Positions 16,958-27,260 of a stretch of 64,000 nt of DNA are shown here, one piece after another. The notes beneath the pieces were generated by a model. It worked only from the letters and a program-made list of their open reading frames with translations. It made no database searches and was not told where the DNA came from. How positions within the stretch are numbered: the stretch's first letter is position 1; each line of letters opens with the position of its first letter. The position numbers were made by a program, and so were the translations under genes. Source of the DNA: Diplonema japonicum (lineage: Eukaryota; Euglenozoa; Diplonemea; Diplonemida; Diplonemidae); contig OZ025685.1 in NCBI GenBank assembly GCA_964019335.1, forward strand, positions 312,001 to 376,000. Reading direction: 5' to 3'.

Positions 16958-17485
16958 AAAAAAGGGGGGGGGGAAGGTGGGGATGGGACGGGGCAACTGA
17001 TAATGAAGCCCTGTTGTATTTTTATTTAAATTTATTTTTTTTTTCCCACGCGCACGAGGCTTTTTTTTTTTTTTTTTTTTTTTCTTTTTGCTGAAATGTA
17101 TGTGGAGGTTCTCATTTTTCTTTCTCTCCTTTCGTTCTTCGTTTTCTTGATTTTTTCTCTCTCTTTTCTTCCCTCGCAGTTAAAAAACCTGGGGTGGGTT
17201 TTGCCAGAGAAAAAAAAAAAAAAAAAAAAAAAAAGAGAGAGAAAAAAGAAGAAGCAGAAAAGAAGAGATAGAGAAACTACCGTGGCAACGTATTGGACTT
17301 TTTTTTTTTTTTTTTTTTCCGTTCCTGTTTTTTTTTTTTTTTTCCAGAGGAGAAAGAAATAATGCCTTTCTATAGGGGCGTCTAGACAAAGACCTCCTTT
17401 AACCTACCTGCTTCTTGTTTTTATTCCCCTTCACTACAAAAAAAAAAAAAGAAAATCGAGACAACCCCCTTTTTCTTTATTTAAT

Positions 17486-17528
17486 GGGGGGGGGGGGGGG
17501 GGGGCGGCAACAACAACAACAACAACAA
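17486..17528 (+). repeat. G19 run followed by (CAA)7
   Basis: Nineteen consecutive G's at 17486-17504 precede seven CAA triplets. Such a G-run can form a quadruplex. Confidence 0.8.
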
Positions 17529-17580
17529 CCAACTTTAAAAAAAAAAATATAAAAAAAAACTCTTGTTATACCCGGTTTTT

Positions 17581-17635
17581 TTTTTTTTTCTCTTTTTTTT
17601 TTCCACGTGCTCTCCCCTTTCATAATTTTTCTAAG
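17581..17635 (+). promoter_or_regulatory. Candidate trans-splice acceptor
   Basis: A long T/C tract ends in TTTTTCTAAG at 17635, 17 nt before the ZIP ATG. The leader is GTAAC followed by A's. Confidence 0.45.
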
Positions 17636-17652
17636 GTAACAAAAAAAAAAAA

Positions 17653-19143
17653 ATGAAGACGACAACTCTCATTCTCGTTACGACAATATTAGCCTTGAGC
17701 ACAAGCGTTCGTGGCGAAGACCACGATCATGACCATGACCATGACCATGACGAAGATCACGACAACCACGGCAACGAAACACACGTTGAGCACCTGACGG
17801 CCCACATCTACGACGCCAACAAAAACGGCGAACTGGAGGCAGCCGAACTAAGCAAGATGTGGGTCTCCGTGGGCAACGCAGCCAACGAAACAGCAAGAAC
17901 CTGCACAATGGAGGCAATCAGGGAACACAACAACATCACAGACGTCCATGAAGAACACGCCGAAATGGTTCTAGAGGGCTACTTCCTGTACAAGGTCATC
18001 AAGGCATGCGAGGCCGCGCACAGCCATGAAGAGGAACATAAACACGGAGAAGAAGAAGAAGAAGAAGAAGAAGACCCCACATGCCACGCTCTTGAAAATG
18101 TAGAAGACCATTACAAGGAAGAACTGGAAGCATGTGTTTTCAACGCTCCGGAGGTTGAAGCAAAGCCTTGCAACCGCCCCAGCCAGAGCGAACGATGGGG
18201 GTACACCTTGCTGGCAGTGTGTGTTATATCGTTAGTCGCCGTGTTCGGAATCTTCGTGACGCTCCCTGTTCTTTTAACACACCATTTTTTGCTGCAGACG
18301 ATGCTTGCTTTCGCTGTCGGTGCGCTTCTCGGCGATGCGTTTTACCACATTCTCCCAGAAGTCCTTGGTATTCATTCGCACTCCGGTGGTGGTCATGACG
18401 GGCACGACCATGCTGCCGAGGAACCAATGTCCCAGCACGAGTTGAACTTGAAAATGACGATTATTCTGTTGACAGTTTTGGTGTTTTACTGGATCGACTG
18501 GATGTCTCGTGCAGTTCTTGGAGGGAAGGACCCCCATGAGGCGATGGAGGACAAAACACCACCGAGCGAACCTATCAACACGAAAGACTCGGTAGAACCT
18601 GTTGTGGAAAAAATGGGCGAGACAGCAGAAGAAAAAAAAGTCAACTGGTGGAAATGGACACCCATGTCAGATGTTAAACAAATCGTGTGGGTTGTACTTG
18701 TCGCTGATGGTGTTCATAATGTAACTGACGGGCTTTCCATCGCCGCGGCCTTCGGGAAGAGCACCACATTGGGATGGTCCACAACACTTGCATCTGCTCT
18801 TCACGAGATCCCGCAGGAAGTTGGTGATTTTGCTGTTATGCTTGCGGCTGGGATTTCACCGTTCCAGGCGGTTATGTTTAATCTGCTGTCAGCCTGTACT
18901 GCAATTCTGGCTGCGATCATCGCTCTTATTATAGGGGATAATTCTGCTGATTCTGAGGAGTGGATTCTGTGTGTTACTATTGGTTCTTTCTTGTACTTGG
19001 CTATTGGCGTTGTCGTCCCGGAATTGCTTGCCGATGTCAAGAAGATTTCTGTGGCTCAATTCTGCCTTCACACGATTGGTATGGCATGCGGTGCGTTGAT
19101 TTTGTGGATTATTGCTATCACTGAAGATGAAAACACGTGCTAA
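17653..19143 (+). CDS. ZIP-family zinc transporter (LIV-1/SLC39 type)
   Basis: 496 residues. A signal peptide (MKTTTLILVTTILALSTSVRG) leads into a His/Asp/Glu-rich ectodomain (HDHDHDHDHDEDHD) with paired cysteines. Membrane helices then begin near residue 185. A cytosolic or lumenal His loop (HSHSGGGHDGHDH) lies between helices III and IV. The metal-transport helices contain HNVTDG and HEIPQEVGDF, the two signature motifs of LIV-1 ZIPs. In most relatives the second reads HExPHExGD; here the second His is Gln. ZIPs import Zn2+ or related metals into the cytosol. The DANKNGELEAAEL stretch near residue 54 resembles an EF-hand loop (DxNxxGxL), so calcium sensing outside the membrane is possible. 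Confidence 0.93.
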   Translation: MKTTTLILVTTILALSTSVRGEDHDHDHDHDHDEDHDNHGNETHVEHLTAHIYDANKNGELEAAELSKMWVSVGNAANETARTCTMEAIREHNNITDVHEEHAEMVLEGYFLYKVIKACEAAHSHEEEHKHGEEEEEEEEDPTCHALENVEDHYKEELEACVFNAPEVEAKPCNRPSQSERWGYTLLAVCVISLVAVFGIFVTLPVLLTHHFLLQTMLAFAVGALLGDAFYHILPEVLGIHSHSGGGHDGHDHAAEEPMSQHELNLKMTIILLTVLVFYWIDWMSRAVLGGKDPHEAMEDKTPPSEPINTKDSVEPVVEKMGETAEEKKVNWWKWTPMSDVKQIVWVVLVADGVHNVTDGLSIAAAFGKSTTLGWSTTLASALHEIPQEVGDFAVMLAAGISPFQAVMFNLLSACTAILAAIIALIIGDNSADSEEWILCVTIGSFLYLAIGVVVPELLADVKKISVAQFCLHTIGMACGALILWIIAITEDENTC

Positions 19144-19250
19144 GAAGAAGAAAAAAAAAAGAGGAAGCAAAAAAAAAAGGAGGGGGGGGGGTTGACATAT
19201 TTGTTAACATTTTTTTTTTTTGAATAAAAAAAGGGTGGCAAGACCTTTGG

Positions 19251-19284
19251 CCGGATCTAGGGTGCGTAACGACACCTCTATGCT
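19251..19284 (+). repeat. Short dispersed repeat, copy A
   Basis: Contains CTAGGGTGCGTAACGACACC and is matched by the copy at 20634-20668 with only a few changes. Confidence 0.5.
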
Positions 19285-20082
19285 TTTTTAAATTTGTTTT
19301 GTTCCTTCTCTTTTTTGTGTCTACCCTTACTTGAACGGGGGGAAATAAATTTTTTTTTCTAAAAAAAAAAAAAAAAAAAACAAACCAAAACAAAACAAAA
19401 AGTGCTCTGCCAATCCTAAGTAAACCTACTATGTAAAAACGAAAAATCATCGTCAAGAAAAGAGAAAGTGACGGGACAAAAAAAAAAAAAAAAAAAGAAA
19501 TTGGTGAAAAGAGATTTTTTTTTTTGTTTTACAGCATGTGCTTTAGTATAAAAAAGATACAAAGACGTAAAAAAAAAAAAATACCTATTTTTTTAAGTTT
19601 TGAAAAAGTCGAGGGGGGGGGGGAGGGCTGCAAAAATGTTTGGGTCGACCTTTGTACGTGAGAGACGTGGAGTACAAATCATGTGTTTTTTGAAGTAAAC
19701 TGCCCGAGCAGCGCAATTTTATCTTACCGTCGATTTTTTTCTTCTTTTTATTTTTTTTTTTTATATTTTAACATCTCTCTCCATGGATCGAAGTCATTAT
19801 GAGTCATAGAGTCATAGATTATAGGTCGATTGGGGTTTTCCGCAAACCGCAAACGCTTCTTCATCGGGCTCGGTAGACCCCTGCAATCGGCCTTTAATAT
19901 GATTCAATGAGGATATAGTCTCTTCTAGAAAAGAAATTTAAAAAGATAATGCAGAGTACAGGCACCTGGGCCGTGCTGGTGTGCATTGTAATCTAGAGCG
20001 GTGTATCCTTCCCCCTTCCCCCTTCCTTTTTCACCTTCCCTACCGCGTGCAATACCAACGTTGATTTTTGTCCGGTACAAAA

Positions 20083-20117
<35 letters not shown>

Positions 20118-20282
20118 AATGCTCTGACGTGCAAAAAGTTTTTGTTTAACCCTCTACGGAAAAAAAAAAAAAAAAAAAAGAATGGCAACTCTACAGCAAA
20201 TGTCTGAAACCAGAAATGCAATCTTTGTTACTCTGCAGGGCTGGTTGGGGTTAGATGTTATATGCTGTCGGAGGAAGAAGGG

Positions 20283-20315
<33 letters not shown>

Positions 20316-20633
20316 AACTTAAAAAGGGTTTAAAAAAAAACTTTTTCGTGGACAGCCTGCTTTTTTTTTTTTTCCTTTTTCCCCCGGCACGTCGGCGATG
20401 GCTGTGATAGTCGTTGCAAGAAACGCCTTAGTTACAAAGAAAAGCAGGTTTTTTTTTTTTTTTCCTTTCTCCCCACCCACCTTTTTTTTCTGTCCTGGGT
20501 ACGACTCTAAACTGCATCCGATGGTGAGAGACCTTTCAATTGTATTTCGACTGGCATTTTACCGGGCAGCAGGGTAGAATGAAGACCCAAGTGCCAAAGG
20601 CGGGCAGCACGTTGACACTTGTATCGAAAGATT

Positions 20634-20668
20634 CCGGCTAGGGTGCGTGGCGACACCCCCTCGCTTGC
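20634..20668 (+). repeat. Short dispersed repeat, copy B
   Basis: Contains CTAGGGTGCGTGGCGACACC, the partner of 19251-19284. A downstream CGGTCTTTAAT (20736) also echoes CGGCCTTTAAT (19888), so the two islands may be diverged copies of one element. Confidence 0.5.
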
Positions 20669-22052
20669 GAATGTGATGCTGGGGTGACGTGTAGGCTAAA
20701 GTGGGATAAGGCCCAAGCGCCCGAATGATTAAAAGCGGTCTTTAATTGTGTGATTTTTTTTGTTTCTTTTTTTTTTTTTTTCCCTCTTAGTTTACCACAA
20801 AAAAAAATGTGAAAAAAGCGGGACTGTCGGTAATGATTTTTTTTTTTCTTCTTTTTTTTTTTTTTTCTCCAGTACTCCTCCTGGAGGGGTTCTAATCAAG
20901 CATACGCAGTCACCCAACACAGAAACATCAGCCCCCCCCCCTTTTATTTTTCTGTTCTTCTAGAATAGGAAAAAAAAAAAAAAAGAAAAAGAAGGGTTGG
21001 CGGGGCTTTTCTTACTATTGATAACAAAAAAACCTCCCCCTTTTTTTTTCCCTTCCTTTTCTCCCCACCTCCATTACGCTTTGCTACAAGTACTTGTTTC
21101 ATTTTGATATCCTTTTTTTTTTTTCTTTTTTTCTTTTTTTCTTTTTTTTCCCCGTCTAGTGGTAGTGAAAGAACTCTTCCCAGTCAGGTTCATCATATTT
21201 GAAACTTTATGCATTGGGAGGAGGGATGGGGCTATTAAATATTTGAGAAGAATTTTTTAAAAAAAAAGAATTAATGAAGTTGTAATGTCACTACTACTGA
21301 CTGTAATGATATTTCAGAGTGCGCCAACACACAGAAGAAGAAAGAGAAGAAAAAAAAAAAAGAAAGAAATATAATTGTAAAACCTGGAGGGAGTCCAACA
21401 CAAAGTTCTTCCTTACCGGGTACAAGTACTCAAGTCTTATAAATAAATAGACCCCAATTGCATTTTTCTTTCTTTTTTTGGGTACTGTAAAACAAAAGAA
21501 GATCTTCTTTTTTTTTTTTTCTGGACATTCTCCCTCCTCGAACTCGGTATGTGAGCCAAGGACGGGTTTCGGGGGAAAAGATGTCCAGAAAAAAAGAAAT
21601 ATCTTGGAATTCTTTTTTCAAGAATCTTTTTTTTTCGTCACTACAGTATGTTGGGAAAAAAAAAAAGAATTAAAAAAAAAAAGAATTAAAGAGAAAAATA
21701 AATGCCCTAAAACGGATATTTTTGTCAGCTATCGTCTGGCCAGTAGAGAAGACTTCTTTTTTTTTTTTTTTTTTTTCCTAGTTTTCCAGTTTCTCTTCCT
21801 CTTTATTGCTTGTTTTTTTTTTTTTTTTCTTTTTTGGTGTTTCCCTATTAGGTTGAGTCGTTCTGACTTTTTCTGAACTACAGATTTTGCTATTCGGACT
21901 ATACACCCCAACGGGTGGTCCTCAAGTGTGGGGCGTTGCCAACACAGCCTCTTTGTCTCTCTTGTATCGAATGAGTGAGGCTGGGCTGAAGTCTAACTTG
22001 ATGAGACCCAGAAGGAATTTCTTCTTTTGTGTAATGAACGTTTAAAATAATA

Positions 22053-22619
22053 ACTATTTATTGCCAACAAATAATGAGTCATTATTTAACTCGAGTTCCC
22101 GAATTTTTTGCACGAGGGCCCGCAGGGCCCGAGTGCAAAAAAACGGGTAACGAGTGTTAAATAATGGCTCATTTGGCGGCAAGTAAGTCGTTTTATTTCA
22201 CTCTTCGTCATTTGAGTCACTCACTCTTCACTGCTTTCACTGCTGTTTTTTTTCACGCAGGTCAGCTTTTTGGGGATTTTCCTAAGGTAATACAGGGTAG
22301 CTATTTCGCCGTGGCATTTAAAGGGGAAGTAAGGCACTTATTCCCACTTTTAAGGGCTGGAATGGCCTCAGATGGCCAAAAATAGTCAAAATACCCCCAC
22401 CCCAAAAAAATTTTTCAAGGGGTTGGGTGCATTTTTTTCCACGACAAGACCCATTTTTTCACTCTGAAGGGCCATTATTTAACTGCAAAATCTCATTATT
22501 TAACTAGTTAAATAATGGCGATTTCGCGTTAAATAATGGCCGTTTCGCGTTAAATAATGGCCATTTCGCGTTAAATAATGAGGCCCCTAGTGAGTGAAGA
22601 AAATGACGAAGAGTGAAAT

Positions 22620-22623
<4 letters not shown>
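22053..22623 (+). mobile_element. Non-autonomous hairpin/TIR element, copy 1 (TTAAATAAT type)
   Basis: A large imperfect hairpin (22061-22182) is followed by a body bounded by a perfect 23-bp inverted repeat: TTTTATTTCACTCTTCGTCA... at 22191-22213 and its complement at 22601-22623. The right part carries a cluster of GTTAAATAATG / CATTATTTAAC motifs (22470-22580). There is no transposase ORF; the body only encodes a 73-codon open stretch judged spurious. The architecture is shared with the copies near 25.1 and 50.7 kb. It is followed by a long A run. Probably a MITE-like element mobilised in trans. Confidence 0.65.
22061..22182 (+). repeat. Long inverted repeat (hairpin) with GGGCCC-GCA-GGGCCC tip
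   Basis: Two arms of about 60 nt pair along most of their length. The centre is at 22116-22130, where two GGGCCC blocks flank the 3-nt loop GCA. The arms include ATTATTTAAC and its complement, the same motif that repeats at the right end of the element. Confidence 0.75.
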
Positions 22624-22666
<43 letters not shown>

Positions 22667-22910
22667 CCCTCTTTTCCCGTCCATATGAAAGGGGGAAGGG
22701 AACCGACGTGAGATCTGCCCTTTTTTCTTTGATCCTCTTTTTTTTTATCTTTTTCTCATTCTCTTCCAAAAAAAAAAAAAGTGTGGAGAGAGCAGGGAAA
22801 AAAAAAAAAAAAAGGGGGGGGAAAAAAAATACACAGAGGTCGGATTTCCCCAACATTTTTTCCCCCCCTTCCTTTTTTTTTTCCCCCACAAAATAATTGT
22901 TCAAAAAAAA

Positions 22911-22923
22911 AATTTTTTTTTAG
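22911..22923 (+). promoter_or_regulatory. Candidate trans-splice acceptor
   Basis: A T-run ending in TAG at 22923 lies 18 nt before the LicD-family ATG. The leader is G followed by A's only. Confidence 0.45.
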
Positions 22924-22941
22924 GAAAAAAAAAAAAAAAAA

Positions 22942-23864
22942 ATGGGCCCGAAGAATGTCAAGCCACCTGGAAAGCTAAGACGGGCGAAGGAAGCAATGAG
23001 CAGAAGGCCCCGCGTAGTGGCGGCCACGATAGCGGTGATCATATTGATGTTGCTGGTAAAACGCTGGGACTTCTGCTGGGGCGCGCGGCCGCGGATGGAA
23101 AAACTTTACGATGCAACAATCACCAGCATGGAAGAAATCGGAGTAAAGGACTGGTGGCTGGACTACGGAACACTGCTGGGAGCCATAAGAGACAAATCCC
23201 TTCTGGAACATGAATACGATCTCGACTTCGGGATTACCTACGAGCAGTGCGAAAAAATGACATCGAAAAAAGGAAAAGAAATCTTTTTAAAACGAGGCCT
23301 CCTCCTCTACTCTGACAAGGACCACATCTCCGAGAAACAGACCCTCACTTACGACACGGTGGAAAAAAAAATTAAAATAGCAACTGCATACCTCGGTGTC
23401 GGCTGTGCCCGGGCGTACGGCCCCTCCGGGTATTTTGTTGACTTCTACCCATATGTTTCATTGACCCCTGACCAGGTAAACGCTCGGGCACCCGCTGGGA
23501 ACTTTACCCTGTTTCCTGTATTTTCTATGGACGGGACACCTTACCCAAGCCCCATCCCTGCTTCGCCTACTCTCGACAGTTTAAACTCCTTAGCATGCAC
23601 TCCTCTAGGGCTTTTAAAAGAAGAACAGTTTGATGGAGGCTGCTTCCTGCACCATGCTGTGTGGCCTTTGAAACCGCACAGGTTTTTGGATAAGGATGTG
23701 CTGATTCCAAACCAACCTGAGGTATAGAATAGAACGGGGAGGTGGGGGGAAAAAAAAACTTTTTTTTTTTGTTGTAGGTCGTTCTTCGTGAAGCGTACGG
23801 AAATACGTGGGTGACTCCGATTACTAAGGGTATTCGGGGACCCTTGTGCTATCTGCACACATGA
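22942..23864 (+). CDS. LicD/fukutin-family phosphoryltransferase-like membrane protein
   Basis: Two exons, 22942-23721 and 23778-23864, with a 56-nt intron (GTATAG...TTGTAG), give 288 residues. An N-terminal basic stretch and one membrane helix (residues ~26-40) predict a type II Golgi or ER protein. The catalytic region starts with 'WWLDYGTLLGAIRDKSLLEH', the LicD/fukutin signature, followed by YDLDFG, whose acidic pair should bind the metal. The second exon adds REAYGNTWVTP, matching the conserved YG-x-x-W-x-x-P end of the family and supporting the splice. LicD and fukutin/FKRP relatives transfer phosphocholine or ribitol-phosphate onto glycans. Here it may decorate surface glycoconjugates; the substrate cannot be told from sequence. 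Confidence 0.85.
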
Positions 23865-25070
23865 GAAGGATGAAAAAAAAAAAAAAAAAAGATTTTGGTT
23901 TTTTTTTGTTCGGGCGTGCTAAAAGTCGAGTGTTTAACTTGAGTTGTTAATTTGTGTGGGGAGGGGGAGGGGTTTTTTTTTTTTTCCTCAACGGTGGAGC
24001 ACACCCCCACACCACCGAAAGATGATTTATCAAAAAAAAAGAAAAAGAAAAGTTTTTTGTTTGCTTCTCGTTGTTGTTGATCTCCTCCCCCCCTTTTCTT
24101 TTTTGCACGTACGCACACACACACACACCTTTACAAAAAATAAATCGAGCCACTTCCTTTGTTTTTCTCCTTTCCTCCTCCATTGTCGTGCCGCTTGGCA
24201 TGACGTATAGACGTAAGATTCTCTTCTTCTTCGTCCCATTCGTTATATTGTAAGCGAGAACGAAAAAAAAAAAAAAAAAAAAAAAAGAAGAGTAAAAAAA
24301 AAAAATTAGTTCTCCCTTCTTTGTGCTTTTTTCTTTTTCTTTTCACAAGGACATCACCAAGAGGGCTAGCTGATGTGCTGGGGTGCTGAGATCTATAGCT
24401 GCATTCAAACGGCAGAAGGGTCCATAGAGTGGACTACTTCTTTGCCGCCAGCCATGCATTTTTTTCCCCCCTTTTTTTTTCTATTTTTTTTTTTTGAGAA
24501 GAGAAATGGGAGGAGTGGGTATAAAAGAAATAAGAAGAAGAAAAAAAAAAGAATAAGAAAAAAAGGAGAGATTGGGGGGGGGGGGGGGTAGGGGGAAGAA
24601 ATACTCCCCCCCCCCCCTCCCCACTCCTTTCTTGCTGAACAATGGGGTGCCTCTTTTGAGTCAAGGCACTCCTTACAAGGGGCTTGCCCTGGAACAAAGC
24701 TCCCTCCTTTTGAAGTGCAACATTACCTGCACTGTCGTCCTTCGTCATTCTTCTTCTATATGAGCCGGTTTGTTGTCTATTCTTTGGATAAAGTGCGACA
24801 CAGGGAAAATGCTGACTGAGATAACTAGACATACCGCGCCCCTTTACTTTTACGAGTTCATCTTTCCCCTTCATTGTTTTCCTTCTTTTTTTTTTTTTCC
24901 CTTACTTTGAGGCCACCTGCCTGTTGGGTGGTGCTCTTCTTTTTTTTTTCTTTTTCTTTTTCTTGGCTACCTTCAGCTCCCACCCGTCGAGGTGGGTTTT
25001 TTTTTAAAAATCCGGTGAATTATTTATTTATTTTTTTTTTTGAGCTTTTATTCCTCTTTTTTTTCCTTTT

Positions 25071-25553
25071 ACCTCGAGAGGTCGGTAAAGCATTACTTGG
25101 CGGTAGGTAAGTGGTTTTATTTCACGACACTCTGAAATTACGTCACCACGAGGGGCACAACAAGAGAGGGGTTACAAAGGTTACAATACAAGTTGTTTTC
25201 CCTCTTTTTGTTGACTAAGAGCTGCCGCTGTCGCTAATAGCATTGCTACTGTCACCATCTCTAATCAGGCCTTCTCTTACCTGGCGCGCCACTCGCTCCT
25301 CACTTTCTGCCCCTTCGATATTTTGAAGTCTTTGGGGAGCTTGGTAAGCTGACTAAATAGAAAAGTTACCCTACCCGCAGAAGAGTTACCCAGAAACTGG
25401 GAACAAGGCCTAGCCAAAAGTGGGCAAATTGGGAGGAAAAAGTAGCCCTACTGGGAACCGAACCGAGGCAAAAATTGGCCTACCGAGGCATATTATTTAC
25501 CGAAGTAATGGGCCTCCTAGTGCGTGAAGTAATTTCAGAAGAGTGAAATAAAA
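25071..25553 (+). mobile_element. Hairpin/TIR element, copy 2 (left-truncated)
   Basis: Nearly the same body as copy 3 (50691-51409), including CACGAGGGGCACAACAAGAG, and the same right end (GTGCGTGAAGTAATTTC...GAGTGAAATAAAA). The hairpin has collapsed: ACCTCGAG joins directly to AGGTCGGTAAAG, so the left arm and the GGGCCC tip are missing. It also lacks an internal segment present twice in copy 3. Confidence 0.7.
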
Positions 25554-26288
25554 AAAAAAAAGAAGAAGAAGAAGAAGAAGAAGAAAATGTATGATTGGGA
25601 ATTTGTCAACCAACAGAAATGCGGGAAAAGGGCACTTAAGTGCTCGTTCATAACTCTCTCCAATTAAAGGTTTTTTTCCTTTTTTTTCTTTCCTTTTTTT
25701 CCTCCTGCTACATACCGCAGGTACCCTTAAATGTCTCTTTTTTTTTTTTTTTTTTTTTTTTTCTTTTTTTTTTTGGAAGGCACTTTGAAGAAAAACGGTT
25801 TTCTTCTTCTCCTCTCTTTCTTTTGTTTTCAAGAAGAAAACAATTTTTTGACAGCGCAGAGATGGCTGTAAAGAAAAAAAAAAAAAAAAAAAACCTCCTA
25901 GCTCACAACAAATAGAACGAAAATAATAGAGAAGAGGGAGAGGAAGGGTAAGAGGAATTATTGCCCTTGCCCTTTAAATGGACAGAAGCACCCCTCCCTG
26001 CTCAACACCTTTTTCGTCAAGGGGAACCTCAGTGTCTCCTGCACTCGCTGCCAGCAAAGACGAGCGAAAGCAGCGGTTCCGGAAAAAAAAAAGAGGACCC
26101 CTTTCCTTACCCAGTTTTAATGGGTAGACCTGCGGAATATCTCTTCTTCTTTTAAAAAAAAAAAAAAAGAAAGAAGAAGAGAAAGAAAATGAAAATAAAA
26201 CCTTTCTTTCCCTCAATAGACGGCCCAGGTCAAGTATGACATGACTTGGGAAAGAGAGGGAAAAAAAAAAGAAGGGGGTAAAGAGGTC

Positions 26289-26324
<36 letters not shown>

Positions 26325-26394
26325 TCGGTTGATTGTTGTTTGTGCACAGCCGGCCAACAATTCATTATCAATATATTGTTTTTCTTGTTCATGC

Positions 26395-26427
<33 letters not shown>

Positions 26428-26498
26428 CGGAAAAAAAAGGGCAACGGGGCTGTCCTGCTCTTAATATATTCACTGTATTTCTTTTTAATTTGTTGCAG

Positions 26499-26681
26499 AT
26501 GCTCAGGGTGACGAATCTTGGTTACCCGAGGGTCGCCCCAGCTGGGGTTGAGCTGCACACCGCACGGAACGCAGAAGAAGCTACAACTCGACCGAAGTGC
26601 GCCCCCTGTAAGCAAAGAGACTGTTCTTGCGCCACCAACACTGGCCTCCTTCAACTCTTTACATTTTTTTTTTTTTTTTGA
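26499..26681 (+). CDS. Weak small ORF, 60 aa
   Basis: The ATG follows a strong acceptor-like TTTAATTTGTTGCAG with no spacer. The protein has a small cysteine cluster (CAPCKQRDCSC) and then runs into a T tract (poly-Phe), which argues against a complete gene. It could be an exon whose donor is the GTAAGC near 26608. No family is recognised. Confidence 0.2.
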   Translation: MLRVTNLGYPRVAPAGVELHTARNAEEATTRPKCAPCKQRDCSCATNTGLLQLFTFFFFF

Positions 26682-26714
26682 AAGGACTGAGAGAAGATTA
26701 CCGGAAGGAAAGGA

Positions 26715-26763
26715 TTGGAAGATATAAACGACAGCTAGGCACTACGGTGGGTAGCAGGGAACG
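26715..26763 (+). repeat. Dispersed ~50-bp repeat, copy A
   Basis: Contains CAGCTAGGCACTACGGTG and GGTAGCAGGGAACG. It is nearly identical to 62145-62194, about 35 kb away. Confidence 0.65.
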
Positions 26764-27204
26764 CCCCAAAAGGGGAGCATCATAAGGTAGGCACGCCACC
26801 GCGGCGGGCCGTTGCTAACCACTTCGTTCCTATCGTCGTGAATTTTTTTTTTTTTTCAAAAAGAAAAAAAAAGGGTGCGTCTCACAACGACCTCCTTCAA
26901 CTCATACTTAAATATATATTTTTTTTCTTGACATTCCCTTCACTAATTTTCCCAATGTCCGGTCTTATCTTTAGCAAAAAAATGCTTAGATACCAACAAA
27001 AAAAAACCCCCCAAGAAGAAAAAAAAAAGATATGATTATGAAGAAGACAAAAAAAGAGTGAGGGGGGGGGGGGGGGTGTGCTAAATTGGAGAAAGAAAAA
27101 AAAAAGAAGAAAAAAAAAAAAACGGGCAAATAAATAAAAAGAAAAAGAGAGATGCTGTCCCGGGAATAAAAAAGTTTTTTTTTTCTTTGTATTTTTTTAT
27201 TTAT

Positions 27205-27238
27205 TTTTTCCCCACCCACCCCCACCCCCACCCCTCAG
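27205..27238 (+). promoter_or_regulatory. Candidate trans-splice acceptor
   Basis: A T- then C-rich tract ends in CCCCTCAG at 27238, 22 nt before the ATG at 27261. The leader ends in an A-run. Confidence 0.45.
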
Positions 27239-27260
27239 TATATTTAAAACAAAAAAAAAA

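Larger units (their letters stand above)
16958..17652. other. Intergenic, homopolymer-rich
   Basis: Alternating A and T tracts with no credible ORF; the frames through it encode only poly-Lys or poly-Phe. It contains the G-run/CAA repeat and the leader of the ZIP gene. Confidence 0.7.
19144..22040. other. Long intergenic region with repeat remnants
   Basis: Nearly 2.9 kb of homopolymer-rich DNA with a few islands of mixed sequence (about 19780-19930, 20500-20750, 21890-22020). No ORF on either strand survives once poly-Lys and poly-Phe runs are discounted. The islands look like decayed repeats or unrecognised non-coding RNA genes. I see no tRNA or rRNA signature. Confidence 0.6.
23865..27260. 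other. Long intergenic region
   Basis: Contains hairpin/TIR element copy 2 (25071-25553), the dispersed repeat at 26715-26763, one weak small ORF (26499-26681) and mixed-sequence islands at about 24370-24460, 24640-24860 and 25960-26140. The rest is A, T, G and C runs. No conserved protein was recognised. Confidence 0.6.

Noticed and set aside
19144-22040. tRNA, 5S rRNA, snRNA or spliced-leader RNA genes in the gene-poor regions
   Set aside because: I looked for B-box, U6, U2 and known leader-like sequences by eye and found none; a covariance-model scan would be decisive.
22164-22385. 73-codon ORF inside element copy 1
   Set aside because: It spans the hairpin arm and the terminal inverted repeat, so it follows from repeat structure; no family is recognised and it is not kept in the other copies.
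25974-26654. 226-codon ORF on the minus strand
   Set aside because: Long only because T/A runs encode poly-Phe; the rest is unrelated low-complexity sequence.
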